A stretch of 40,101 nt of DNA from Halodesulfovibrio sp. (lineage in GTDB: Bacteria; Desulfobacterota; Desulfovibrionia; Desulfovibrionales; Desulfovibrionaceae), in NCBI RefSeq assembly GCF_025210605.1, contig NZ_JAOARI010000029.1, positions 1-40,101 on the forward strand, read 5' to 3'. The number at the start of each line of letters is the position of its first letter. Position 1 is the first letter of the stretch. This document shows, piece after piece, positions 1 to 8,340 of the stretch. The notes below the pieces were generated by a model that worked only from the letters and a program-made list of their open reading frames with translations, searched no databases and was not told the origin of the DNA. The position numbers and the translations under genes were made by a program.

Positions 1-153
1 ACATATATAATACAGAACGTCCTCACCTGAGCTTACAGATGAAGACGCCTGGATACGTACATCAAAAATGGCTGCAAGACATTCGTCCTACAGCCATCTA
101 GATAACCTTATTACCCGTCAACTTATTCTAGGACGGGACATTCTACTTTTATT

Positions 154-360
154 TTACTCAGGCTTTTTCAGCGCTGCATCTACTGCGTCTGCATCCAGAA
201 CTTCTAGGCAGTCATTGAGGGAGCGCTCTAGCGAGTACCATGTGTGCTTAAGCTCTGGGTACTCTTCGCCGAGCTTTTCGTGCAGCATTCGTAAGGTGCT
301 TGCTACATCGTACAACTGAGTAATGGGATCTACGGTGATGGAAATGTTGTTCTGTGCCAT
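154..360 (-). CDS. small hypothetical protein, 68 aa
   Basis: Short acidic, probably helical protein with no signal peptide, membrane segment or motif that I recognise. The ATG at 360 is preceded by a strong AGGAGG Shine-Dalgarno sequence seven bases upstream, which is the main reason to accept it as a gene. It lies just downstream of the folded, terminator-like RNA element at 426-507, read in the same direction, so its expression may depend on readthrough past that element (inference). Its position at the edge of a phage-like island suggests an accessory gene. Function unknown. Confidence 0.6.
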   Translation of the reverse strand: MAQNNISITVDPITQLYDVASTLRMLHEKLGEEYPELKHTWYSLERSLNDCLEVLDADAVDAALKKPE

Positions 361-425
361 GAGGCACCTCCTGCTAGATTATGTTGGTTCAATCTGTACC
401 GTGTTGAATCAGCACAAATAAAAAA

Positions 426-507
426 GGTCGGGAGCTTCAACACCGTCTAGCAGAACGGCAGAAGGCTTTCCCCTTACGGGTATTGTATCACCTTCGTACT
501 CCCGACC
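426..507 (-). ncRNA. candidate multibranched structured RNA ending in a terminator
   Basis: Read on the minus strand, a perfect 9-bp stem (GGTCGGGAG, minus copy of 499-507, with CTCCCGACC, minus copy of 426-434) encloses two further hairpins. One pairs GAAGG with CCTTC (491-495 with 461-465) and carries a CCC-GTAA-GGG hairpin with a GNRA-type loop. The other pairs CCGT with ACGG (455-458 with 443-446). The outer stem is followed directly by TTTTTTATTT, so the whole looks like an RNA with a built-in terminator. GTGTTGAA inside it can also pair with TTCAACAC just past the T tract (minus copy of 401-408), which would compete with the outer stem. It may be a stand-alone small RNA or a leader controlling the 68-residue gene. 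I cannot match it to a known riboswitch class. Confidence 0.45.
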
Positions 508-643
508 AAATATTGGTAGATATAAATTTGATGCGTTACTTTCGCCAGATACACGAATCCTAGGGACTCACGAATCTATACGATAGACGCAAAAAAAAAC
601 ACTTCTTACGGGAGCGGGTTCCGCTGCTAGAGGAAAAACAAAA

Positions 644-671
644 AACCTAGGTGTGTTGAAGCACCTAGGTT
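644..671 (-). terminator. rho-independent terminator of the PIN-domain gene
   Basis: Perfect 10-bp stem AACCTAGGTG/CACCTAGGTT with an 8-base loop, followed on the minus strand by TTTTTTG. It lies about 65 bases past the stop codon of the PIN-domain gene. Confidence 0.85.
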
Positions 672-736
672 GAAATATGTCGTTTTTTTTGGGGGGTGTC
701 AAATGGTAGGGTACAACTACCACCATTAAAAAAACA

Positions 737-2011
737 CTAAGGTCGATACTGCGCAACATAATCAATAATATAATCTAACAACACATCATCGTCATCATTA
801 TCAAGATCATAATCAAAATAATCTTCAAGCAATCGACGTCTTGCATAAGCAAGACTATCATCAAACAACCTTTTAGGTTGAACCTCTTCCAAAAACTCAA
901 ATACACTTGGGTCATGGACTAACCGTTTTACTCTCTTTCGGATTCTAAATTGGTCTTCATAAGATATTCCAAGAGAAGTAGCTTCTCCTTCAAAAGAACT
1001 TTCATTATCCACCGCTAACCTAATACGTTCCGCTATGCTTTCCAAATCCAACGATTCCAGAGCAATAACACTTTCTAATACAATATGAGACTTAACATCA
1101 TCAACTGAAGCTTCATCCAAAGCAACATTTACGGCTTCTGCTGCTTGCTTCAAAAACTCTGCCGAATCATACATTGAGAAATGTTCAATATTTCCTTTGT
1201 CGCAAATTTCTTCACGTAACTCAGCGCGTGCACCAATTTTTTCTTTATTTGAAGATTGATCTAGATGCCACCAGTCTTCTTTACCATCGTCGGTAACAAA
1301 GACGATATTTTTTATATCATCTTCCGCTTGTGCCATTTCGATCAGCTGCTTCCAAATGATCAGGTCTCCAAGCTTATTAAGATAATTCAATCCAGCATAA
1401 GTAAATTCAGGAATCTCAGCCTTATCTTTCTTTTCATCTCGATAGCCTGGAGGAACTTTAGCTTCGAATCGCGTTTCCCCCTCAGCTACAAGTGCCTCCA
1501 TCCATTCTTTGCTGGGAATGTCGCCGACCCGACCATCAAACAAGTCTGTGATAACTCCACGTATCGGGTCATTCTTAGGAGCTGCAAGCTGCGACTTATT
1601 AAGCTCTTCAATCTTTTCTTTGTATTCCTCGAGAATTGGAGAAAGCTTTTCGCGATATTCGTCGGTGATCGTCTTCACTTCAGGAATACGTTTGAATAGC
1701 GCCTGATCTTTCACCTTGCCGAGTTGCTCTAAGCAGCTATCAGCAGTGCTCTTCAAAATATGAAACTTCTTCTTTTCACGACGCAAGACTGCAACCCTAC
1801 GACGCTGGTACTCAAGCACAACGTGGTAAGGGAGCCAAAGCTTATCTTCTAACTTTTTCAGTGTCTCAAAGAAGTTTTCACGAGTTTTATCGTGATAATT
1901 ATACAAGTTCAGTAATACGTTTGTATCAAAAATAATGCGTGTAGAGTCACTCTTCAAGACTTCATCAATTCTACTTTCATCACTGTAAAAGCCGCGAAAT
2001 GTCTGGCGCAT
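737..2011 (-). CDS. PIN-like domain protein (PIN_8 type), probable RNase
   Basis: The N-terminal half matches a PIN-like nuclease domain of the PIN_8 type. FDTNVLLNLY gives the first metal-binding aspartate, a conserved LWLPYHVVLEYQRRR helix follows, and IVFVTDDGKEDWW near residue 255 supplies the later acidic residues. The middle is lysine/glutamate rich and probably coiled coil. The C-terminus is strongly acidic, with a run of aspartates. I choose the start at 2011, upstream of which GGGGA stands at the right distance, rather than an upstream in-frame ATG at 2068. PIN domains generally cut RNA. Large PIN_8 proteins often sit in defence or mobile regions, and here the gene is divergent from a broken nuclease-like gene. 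Target unknown; its role as a defence effector is inference. Confidence 0.75.
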   Translation of the reverse strand: MRQTFRGFYSDESRIDEVLKSDSTRIIFDTNVLLNLYNYHDKTRENFFETLKKLEDKLWLPYHVVLEYQRRRVAVLRREKKKFHILKSTADSCLEQLGKVKDQALFKRIPEVKTITDEYREKLSPILEEYKEKIEELNKSQLAAPKNDPIRGVITDLFDGRVGDIPSKEWMEALVAEGETRFEAKVPPGYRDEKKDKAEIPEFTYAGLNYLNKLGDLIIWKQLIEMAQAEDDIKNIVFVTDDGKEDWWHLDQSSNKEKIGARAELREEICDKGNIEHFSMYDSAEFLKQAAEAVNVALDEASVDDVKSHIVLESVIALESLDLESIAERIRLAVDNESSFEGEATSLGISYEDQFRIRKRVKRLVHDPSVFEFLEEVQPKRLFDDSLAYARRRLLEDYFDYDLDNDDDDVLLDYIIDYVAQYRP

Positions 2012-2115
2012 AAAAATTCCCCAAGAAACATATTTCAATTTGTTTCTTGGGGTTACTTGAAGTACCAAAAAGTGTAAAGATGCACTTACAGTCGACTTTT
2101 AATGCGGAGCTAACA

Positions 2116-3616
2116 ATGACAGAAGAGCAGTATCAAAAGTTTGAAAAACATTTCGAACGAATTTCAAGAAAGTTTCGGTGCTTCAAATTTAATGATTTTT
2201 TTAAAATGGCAACCCAGCACATGCACAACTGTGAGCACAGCAATCCAAAAAAAAGAATTACGAAACACAAAGCATGGAGTCGTATGGCTCCACTTTCTTG
2301 TTTTAAAATTTGCTGCATGCAACTGTGAACGCTCTGCGCACAGACGAAAATTAACGCATCGCTTCTATTCCCAAATCTACAATTAAGTATTTAAAATTCA
2401 AGCTTCATATCATACAAACATGCTGGACGAAGGGGTTGCCTCAATGATGGCAGCAATGCTTCCACCACAGCTAGATTTTCAAAGCAACTTTAGCAGAAAC
2501 CATGTTGCTCGCATGAATTACCTATTTTGCAACTCTCCTCACTTTGAAAAGTATTTTACCGAAAAATACCAAATAACTCCTCAGCTGTTTGCTGAGATGC
2601 AAGTTGCTATCAGCACAATGGATTCTGTGATTGATGTAAACAAACGAAGCGCTCATATTAAAATTCTTAACTCAGCCAAGTTTTCTCTTGATGAGATTGT
2701 TAAATTCTACAGTGCACTATGTAAGACTCCACATGAACTCACTGAACTACTGAAAGATCACGCCCAAAAAGCCAAGAGCAAGCTATATAAGTTAAATGAT
2801 CGCTCCCCCATCATGAACTACCCTTTTTTACTTGCAGAAAACAAACTTTCATTAATCAGCTACCATGCACTACAAAGCTCTGTAAGTAACTATTTCTTTA
2901 ATGAAGTAAAATCGTATGGCAATGATGATGTTTCAGATGAGCTAGCCAAGAAATTCGAACAATTTCTTTAAAAAGCACTAGAAGATGCAACAGATTTTAA
3001 AGTACTTTCTGAAGCAGAAATAGAAAGTACATACAAAGTAAAGTCGGAGAAAAAGACAGACGCGCTACTCATTGAGAAATACACTGCGATAAGCTTTGAA
3101 TTCAAATCAACTGCACTAACAGGCACAGCTCTTTTTGCCCCTACGCCTAAAATTATTCCACGCGCACTAAAGTCAACTATAGTCAAAGGTATTAGACAAG
3201 GTTTTAACCTTGCAAAAGTTGTCAAAGAAAAGGGTGATGCAACAAATTTCATTCATATTGTTGTCACCTATTCGCCTTTATGTCTTGGATCACCTCAAAT
3301 GACTTGGAATGCATACTTTAAAGAAAAATTTGACCGTGAAATTAGTAATGGGTCAATAGATCCTACAATACTCCCACCTGAAAACATCTTTATACTTTCT
3401 ATTGATGAACTATGCCTACTTGCTCTATGTGCCTATAATAACGATGGGAGCTATCTAAAAATCCTTCAAGAGGCGATTAAGCTGAATTCTGACCCAAAAA
3501 CATCAGCCTTTTTCATAACAAGCCACTTTTCTAAATGGAAACTCAAATCTGAGCATCTGCCATTTATCGAAACTGAAGCCGAAAAGCTTTATGCGCAAAT
3601 TGAAAGCCGTTTTTAA
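2116..3616 (+). pseudogene. broken nuclease-like gene (frameshift plus two in-frame stops)
   Basis: An intact ancestor of about 500 codons can be read by joining pieces. It starts at ATG 2116 (GGAG upstream; MTEEQYQKFEKHF). The frame must shift at the run of eight A at 2247-2254. It then continues in one frame to 3616 apart from TAA at 2384-2386 and TAA at 2969-2971. Around the second stop the protein reads FEQFL-stop-KALED, with coherent sequence on both sides. Just after it, TDALLIEKYTAISFEFKS has the spacing of a PD-(D/E)XK nuclease core (D, then E-x-K). Three lesions argue for a dead gene. The two longest remaining open pieces are 2444-2971 (ATG with AAGGGG upstream) and 3299-3616. It is divergent from the PIN-domain gene, so the two may once have formed a defence unit (inference). 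Confidence 0.7.
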
Positions 3617-3626
3617 AACAAAAAAT

Positions 3627-3651
3627 CTCCCCCAACCATTGGCTGGGGGAG
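3627..3651. terminator. bidirectional terminator between convergent genes
   Basis: Perfect 8-bp stem CTCCCCCA/TGGGGGAG with a 9-base loop, flanked by A-rich sequence on the left and T-rich sequence on the right. It separates the broken nuclease gene from the convergent membrane protein gene. Confidence 0.85.
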
Positions 3652-3671
3652 TTTCTATTTACTTCATTTTT

Positions 3672-4175
3672 TTATGGTGCCCGTTGATCATCAACCCACG
3701 AGAAGAGGAATAATGCTTCCACCACACTGAGCGTTAGACTGATGGCATAAAGCAGGCCCCATATTCCGAAGAATGTAAGCTGAGCGCCCTCTTCCTTTAG
3801 ATCATCAAATAACAAGGCAAACCCTAGCACAAAAACCTGCACACGAATAAAGTGTGCAAAACTACCACTTACTTTCAAGTACGGGCTTACTTTCACAGCA
3901 TTATGGGTTCCGCTCTTCAATATTGGATCATCTCGTCCTTGAAAAAACGCAACGATAACCGCAAAACCAGTTAAACTAACTGCAAGCAATGCAGGAAGAA
4001 TAGTAAGGGCATATTGCTGCCAGTACATTGGTTTATTTTTCGGCATGACAACAATAAGTAATGCAACAATGAAACTGCTCCACAGATACCCAGAAGTGAA
4101 AAAAGCTTTCCACCCACCATAACAATGCCAATAGCTGCTATGTCCATTTGATTTCTGCGATGTAGTTTCTGTCAT
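3672..4175 (-). CDS. four-helix membrane protein coupled to a DUF4747 gene
   Basis: 167 residues with four predicted membrane helices at roughly residues 32-45, 55-78, 106-124 and 134-160, a hydrophilic N-terminus and a charged loop (QGRDDPILKSG) after the second helix. I see no enzyme motif and no signal peptide. The ATG at 4175 follows the stop of the upstream DUF4747 gene with one base between them, so the two are almost certainly translated together. Small multi-helix membrane proteins paired with a cytosolic partner inside a mobile island are typical of abortive-infection effectors that disturb the membrane. For this pair that role is inference only. Confidence 0.65.
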   Translation of the reverse strand: MTETTSQKSNGHSSYWHCYGGWKAFFTSGYLWSSFIVALLIVVMPKNKPMYWQQYALTILPALLAVSLTGFAVIVAFFQGRDDPILKSGTHNAVKVSPYLKVSGSFAHFIRVQVFVLGFALLFDDLKEEGAQLTFFGIWGLLYAISLTLSVVEALFLFSWVDDQRAP

Positions 4176-4176
4176 A

Positions 4177-5046
4177 TTATCTACTTCTTAATTGCCTGAT
4201 TAGCGTTTGGCCTCTGTTAAGCAAATACGCTAACATTGTTGTTTGCTGCGGGTCATATTTAGTGCTGTCTACCTTAGGATAAGACGCTGTAGATTCATAC
4301 ACTTTTTTAGTGCCATCATGCCCTACTGCGCTAACGGAACCGTTTGAGACAGCAATATCCATAAGAGCTGTAGTTTCTTCGTCTGGCTCAATACCTTCTC
4401 CGTCCTTACGACCTGTCATTTTCTGATTAAATCGCGCAACATTTTGCGATTGAATCTTCTCTTGCAGCTCCTGAGCTAAGTCACCAAAGGCATCTGGATT
4501 TGGAAGAGAGAAATCAATCTCAAGCTTTGTCTTGTTAGGCAGGCGCAAGATTCGCGCAATAGAATCTTCATCCTGTTCAACCTCTACAAACACTTCACCG
4601 AACGCCTCTTGGAACTCAGGCTGGTTAACCATGCGGCGGAAGCACTTTGCAAAGTTTTTTACCCCGGGACCATCGTTAACGATATACATAAGACGGTGCC
4701 CTTCTGGATAAAACACAAAGTTAATAGTTTTCATGTTTGGCTTCAGGTTAGTTCTAACAGGGGTAATGGGATTACCTTCCTCATCCAGCAGCGGTTCTAA
4801 GCTACTCATGTCCAGCCATTGGCCTTGAATCTCCGTGTAGCTAAAGAACTGTCCTATCATTCCATTTTGATGAGCCCCACCAACAGCTTCAGAACGAATA
4901 AACTTTACCTGCCGTTCACCAAGCAATTTTTCTTCTGGCTGTAATTCGTTCAGCATTTCAAACAGACGAATATAGTTTTGAGGAGAATGAGGAGGTCCAA
5001 TTTTAATATTCAAGATTGCGAGCTTCAAAGTTCGTTGTCTAGCCAT
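4177..5046 (-). CDS. DUF4747 family protein
   Basis: 289 residues with the DUF4747 pattern as I know it: an N-terminal strand followed by GPPHSPQNYIRLFEMLN, a central GMIGQFFSYTEI...WLDM block, then NLKPNMKTINFVFYPEGHRLMYIV and FGEVFVEVEQDEDSIARIL. The family is about 270-300 residues, mostly found near phage-like or defence loci, and has no established biochemical role. The start at 5046 has AAGGAA upstream. It is the first gene of a two-gene unit with the four-helix membrane protein and probably acts as its cytosolic sensor or regulator (inference). The origin-like repeats begin about 140 bases upstream of it. Confidence 0.7.
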   Translation of the reverse strand: MARQRTLKLAILNIKIGPPHSPQNYIRLFEMLNELQPEEKLLGERQVKFIRSEAVGGAHQNGMIGQFFSYTEIQGQWLDMSSLEPLLDEEGNPITPVRTNLKPNMKTINFVFYPEGHRLMYIVNDGPGVKNFAKCFRRMVNQPEFQEAFGEVFVEVEQDEDSIARILRLPNKTKLEIDFSLPNPDAFGDLAQELQEKIQSQNVARFNQKMTGRKDGEGIEPDEETTALMDIAVSNGSVSAVGHDGTKKVYESTASYPKVDSTKYDPQQTTMLAYLLNRGQTLIRQLRSR

Positions 5047-5348
5047 GCGTTATTCCTTCTTGAAATGTATATAAAACAACCTAAGGAGATTAACGCCTAA
5101 CAGATAACAACTAAGATGTTAACACCTACTTACAACATCTCCCTCTAAACCAACCTACGGCTATTCTCTAGACGCCCTCCTAACAAGTGTGACTTGTGTG
5201 ACCCTAGCCATTTTTAAAAGATAACCATTTAAATTAATTATTAAATAAAGGTCACACTACTAGTGTGACCCAAATTAGGCAAAAAATAAAATTTACGAAT
5301 ATATTCATACACTTAAACACAACAACAGGGTCACAGTAGTAGTGTGAC
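5047..5348. repeat. iteron-like GTGTGACC palindromes in AT-rich DNA; candidate replication origin
   Basis: This gap holds no gene but a cluster of related repeats. GTGTGACT and GTGTGACC form a direct pair at 5187-5194 and 5196-5203. A perfect palindrome lies at 5250-5270 (GGTCACACTA, centre C, TAGTGTGACC). A one-mismatch copy lies at 5329-5349, whose last base is the first base of the helicase stop codon (5349-5351). Very AT-rich DNA separates them (5211-5249 and 5271-5325). Repeats of an 8-bp unit beside a primase-helicase gene match the arrangement of P4-type satellite origins, where the primase-helicase binds its own iterons. The role is inferred from that layout; an operator for DUF4747 expression is the alternative. 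Confidence 0.5.
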
Positions 5349-6317
5349 CTAGTGTGTTTTTGCGCGTTCCAATAGGTACTGTGCCAGCTTATCTACTCTC
5401 TGTTGTGTCATTTGCGGAAACAGAACGCTCAGCGCTGCACCGCATGCGACAATTTGCGCGTGGTTCTTTAATATACGCAGGTTCTCCAATTCATGCCCGA
5501 ACTGTTCCTCGTACCGGCTAAACGCTACAAAGTAGGTATCTAAAATTTTCTTTTCCGACCGCAGGGCACAACGCAAAAAGCCGCCTACGTTTTCGGCAGT
5601 CTGTCTCTCAAACCATCTGGCTAAATCTCTGGTGCCCACGCTGTGATGATCTTTACTTGCATGGCAGTAAACAATACGCTCCAGCAATGCTTCAGAGCCG
5701 CCAACCTCTGCGTTCTGCGAGATAACAAGCGTTCCTTGAAAGATTGTGTCGTACACCTCGTTGCCGCCATTATTCACGCCTCTGGTGCCTGTGCCACGCC
5801 CGTTGTAGAACGGCTTGCAGTGGTCCATGTCAAACATCTTCACTCTGCCATCTTTACTGCCGTTATCGCGGTCGGATTCAATAAGAACAGTGGGCAGATT
5901 AGAAAGCTGACTAAACGCCCTGCGCTGCCCTGCAGCTGTCGCTTTCAGAATATCAAAACCTTCATATCCATTACGACCTGTGCACTTCCATAAAAATTCA
6001 AGAATGGTAGATTTGCCCGCCCCGGGTTCACCAGTGAGCTCGAAGAACGGAAACGACTTCTGCTCCTCACGGATCTGTTGCGCAAAGAGCGAACCGAGCC
6101 AGAACGCTAGCAAGGCAAGTCCCTGCCAGTGGAATGCCTTCACGTAGTTTTCCAGCCAGTTTGGGTCGAACACACCATCTGTAGTAATGTTTAAGCCCTT
6201 CAGGATAGGACGTATGCCTCTATCACCAATCTGGTAGTAGCCTTCGTTGTTCATTTTAATCTGCTTGCCTTTGTAGAAGGCTGCATCATCAAACAGATAA
6301 GCGTTTACGGTGGGCAC
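5349..6317 (-). CDS. phage/satellite-type replicative helicase ATPase (separated from its primase by TAG)
   Basis: Helicase-type P-loop ATPase: Walker A GEPGAGKST about 97 residues in, a Walker B-like PTVLIESDRDNG near 142, then a conserved TIFQGTLVISQNAEVGGSEALLERIV block. The listed start is GTG 6317, but the frame is open back to 6353 and continues without shift into the primase upstream, separated only by TAG 6354-6356. Residues encoded before the GTG (TTVKYLGY) also look like part of the protein, since related primase-helicases have a similar stretch before the helicase domain. The product is therefore probably the C-terminal half of a protein of about 800 residues, close to the length of P4 alpha. 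Either the stop is read through, the half is made on its own from GTG, or the gene is inactivated. Confidence 0.75.
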   Translation of the reverse strand: MPTVNAYLFDDAAFYKGKQIKMNNEGYYQIGDRGIRPILKGLNITTDGVFDPNWLENYVKAFHWQGLALLAFWLGSLFAQQIREEQKSFPFFELTGEPGAGKSTILEFLWKCTGRNGYEGFDILKATAAGQRRAFSQLSNLPTVLIESDRDNGSKDGRVKMFDMDHCKPFYNGRGTGTRGVNNGGNEVYDTIFQGTLVISQNAEVGGSEALLERIVYCHASKDHHSVGTRDLARWFERQTAENVGGFLRCALRSEKKILDTYFVAFSRYEEQFGHELENLRILKNHAQIVACGAALSVLFPQMTQQRVDKLAQYLLERAKTH

Positions 6318-6353
6318 GTAGCCTAGGTATTTTACTGTGGTGTTGCTTTTGTC

Positions 6354-7763
6354 CTAGGCAATGTTGAGCCAGCGTTTTCGCAGATGCAGGAAGTCGCCAT
6401 TTGTTCCGGAGAAATCGCCACCGGCTGTTTTGCTCAGCAATGCAGCTGCAAAGTTTTGGGCGCTGGAAAGATACGAGCCTTCCAACTGAATAATTACGGG
6501 CGCCTTACGGGGGAAATTAATACGCATAACGTAGTATTGTTCCTTTTCCATAAGCTCATCCGCCTCGTGGTAAAGCATCTCCGGAAAGACGTTACTTATA
6601 TTAGTTACGTCTGCATGCTGCAGGAAGATGTCCCACCCTTTTGGTGACTCCAGAATGACTCTACGCCAATCCATATCTTCCTTCTGTTCCGGCTTGTCCT
6701 TCTCTGCCGAATCTTCAGCTGTTTCCTGCTCTTCTTTATTTCTACGCACAGCAGCGGCTGTTTCCAGCGCTTCTTGAAATTTCTCTCCGCACTCGATGCG
6801 GTACATGCAATTGTCGAAATCAATAATGTAGTAGCGTAGCTCGTGCCGCAGGTAATGGTGGTAGGCTTTTTCGTTCGCTGTAGCCGCCATAAACAGCCGA
6901 CCGTAGTACAAGCAGTTCTTAATGAATGCGCCGGTGATGGAATTGGTGCGGTGGTAGTCGTCCCAGTCTTTTCCGCCAGAAGGCAGAATCAGCACTTCGC
7001 AGCGCTCTCCCATGTTCTCAATCAACCGGGCAAACTTCTTCGCAGCTTTTTGTCCTGCAGGATCTGCATCAAGTGCGATCGTCCACCGGATGTTTTTACC
7101 CTTGTGCTGCTCAATAAACTTTTCAGGAAAATTACTACACGACCAACACGTGGCAGCTTTGCGCCCCGCATGAAGTAGCGCGACGTTGTGAAAAAATCCT
7201 TCTACCAAAAAGCAGCGCTCGCCTTTCTCCAGCTGAAACTGCGGCAGTGTCCACGCTGTGCCTTTGTAGTCACCTTTAAAATTTGCTTTACGCCTTCCGG
7301 AGAGCGGATTGATTAAGCGTTCCCACCATGCAGAACGCTCCTCGTTCATATACACGCGCACTGTTGGAGTCATATGCGGACTATTCGGATACTGGAAGAA
7401 ACCCTGCTCATACACACCGCGGAGTTTCGATATGTCGAATCCACGATTCAGCCCAAGGTATGCCTCTGCAGTACGGTTGGGCTCTTGCTGAGTAGGCGTG
7501 TACTTTTCTGCTATGTTTTCAAAAAGCTCCGGAAGCAACTCGCGCGTTGTTTCTTCCCATCCACATTTATTCAGCCGGCTACATTTAAGAATCCAAGGCT
7601 TTTCGATGCTGGTGAAAAGCTCGTTCTTACCGCACGAAGGACAAGGGCCACCCCGAAGGTAGCCCCCTTGTTCTTTTAATGTAAAACGCGCATCACCCAA
7701 CAACGCCTTAACAATATCCGCCGCCCCAACTCGATAATCTGAAGAAGCAATCACTGTTGACAT
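6354..7763 (-). CDS. Toprim DNA primase, N-terminal part of a split primase-helicase
   Basis: Begins with a CHC2-like zinc finger (CPSCG near residue 40, then C-x6-CG near 60). A Toprim core follows: FLVEGFFHNVALLHAG carries the catalytic glutamate and IALDADPAG the D-x-D pair near residue 230. A charged glutamate/lysine linker (about 340-365) leads to a domain that joins primase to helicase in related proteins. It should make RNA primers for replication of the element. Its ATG overlaps the stop of the CII-like gene by one base (TAATG). It ends at TAG 6354-6356 just before the helicase half in the same frame. The 469-residue product alone would lack a helicase. Confidence 0.8.
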   Translation of the reverse strand: MSTVIASSDYRVGAADIVKALLGDARFTLKEQGGYLRGGPCPSCGKNELFTSIEKPWILKCSRLNKCGWEETTRELLPELFENIAEKYTPTQQEPNRTAEAYLGLNRGFDISKLRGVYEQGFFQYPNSPHMTPTVRVYMNEERSAWWERLINPLSGRRKANFKGDYKGTAWTLPQFQLEKGERCFLVEGFFHNVALLHAGRKAATCWSCSNFPEKFIEQHKGKNIRWTIALDADPAGQKAAKKFARLIENMGERCEVLILPSGGKDWDDYHRTNSITGAFIKNCLYYGRLFMAATANEKAYHHYLRHELRYYIIDFDNCMYRIECGEKFQEALETAAAVRRNKEEQETAEDSAEKDKPEQKEDMDWRRVILESPKGWDIFLQHADVTNISNVFPEMLYHEADELMEKEQYYVMRINFPRKAPVIIQLEGSYLSSAQNFAAALLSKTAGGDFSGTNGDFLHLRKRWLNIA

Positions 7764-8272
7764 TACTGCTCCGCTTTCAGTTTGCGTTCAAGCTGGCGCA
7801 GGTCTGCAATCATATCGAGCGAGGTGTTTACCACGTCGTTTAACTCGCCGATAATGCGGCGGAGCTCTTTGGGCTCGAGCACGCCATCTGCAACGGCGCT
7901 ATGTGCTTCCTGTCCTACATCGCTAGTCTCACCGAACAGCTTGCTGATTCTAAAAACAAGGCTCTGGCAGTCCACATCTGCATGCTTATGTTCCATGCCA
8001 TACTGCATAGCCTGAACCTGCAGCCAGTTGATAATCACCATGTTGCCCACGGTGCTGCAGAATTTTGGGAGATCTTCATAAGTAGGAAAATAACGTTCCA
8101 GGCTAAATACACGCTTGGTGTGGGATTCTGCCCAACCCATTTCTTTGGAAAGCTTCTGCCAGGTCATGCCGGAACGCTCGAGCGCCAGCTTAAAAGCATC
8201 CTCCGGTCCTATTTTGTGGAGTGAGTAGCAGTTATCGCGAACCATTGAGCCATCTGTGTACGTTGAATTCAT
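7763..8272 (-). CDS. phage CII-like regulatory protein
   Basis: 169 residues. The N-terminal half (DAFKLALERSGMTWQKLSKEMGWAESHTKRVFS) looks like the helix-turn-helix of phage CII/CP76-type regulators, and the C-terminal half is helical with a conserved SDVGQEAHSAVADGVLEPKE segment, probably for oligomerisation. Such proteins control the switch between lysogeny and replication genes. The stop codon TAA overlaps the ATG of the primase gene, so the two are co-translated. The start at 8272 (ATGAATTCAAC) follows AGGAG at a normal distance. A copy of the island's GGG-A6-CC motif lies just upstream at 8315-8325. Confidence 0.6.
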   Translation of the reverse strand: MNSTYTDGSMVRDNCYSLHKIGPEDAFKLALERSGMTWQKLSKEMGWAESHTKRVFSLERYFPTYEDLPKFCSTVGNMVIINWLQVQAMQYGMEHKHADVDCQSLVFRISKLFGETSDVGQEAHSAVADGVLEPKELRRIIGELNDVVNTSLDMIADLRQLERKLKAEQ

Positions 8273-8340
8273 AATATTTCTCCTAATAATAAGACATAAA
8301 ACTGTAGTGACTGCGGGAAAAAACCTAGACTGGCTCGCAG

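Larger units (their letters stand above)
361..736. other. intergenic region with a structured RNA and a terminator
   Basis: No protein gene is supported here. The stretch holds the terminator of the PIN-domain gene (644-671), a short AGCGG/CCGCT hairpin near 611-624 followed on the minus strand by a T tract, and the branched RNA candidate at 426-507. The open frame at 568-765 has low-complexity composition and no ribosome binding site. Confidence 0.6.

Noticed and set aside
568..765. Minus-strand frame of 65 codons
   Set aside because: It is translated through a terminator hairpin and T/G runs, with low-complexity valines, no ribosome binding site and no protein-like pattern.
6354..6356. Reading the TAG as pyrrolysine
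   Set aside because: Other genes in the window end normally at TAG (for example the HesB selenoprotein, the small exported protein and cobO), no pyl genes are seen, and a primase-helicase has no known need for it. Readthrough or decay is simpler.
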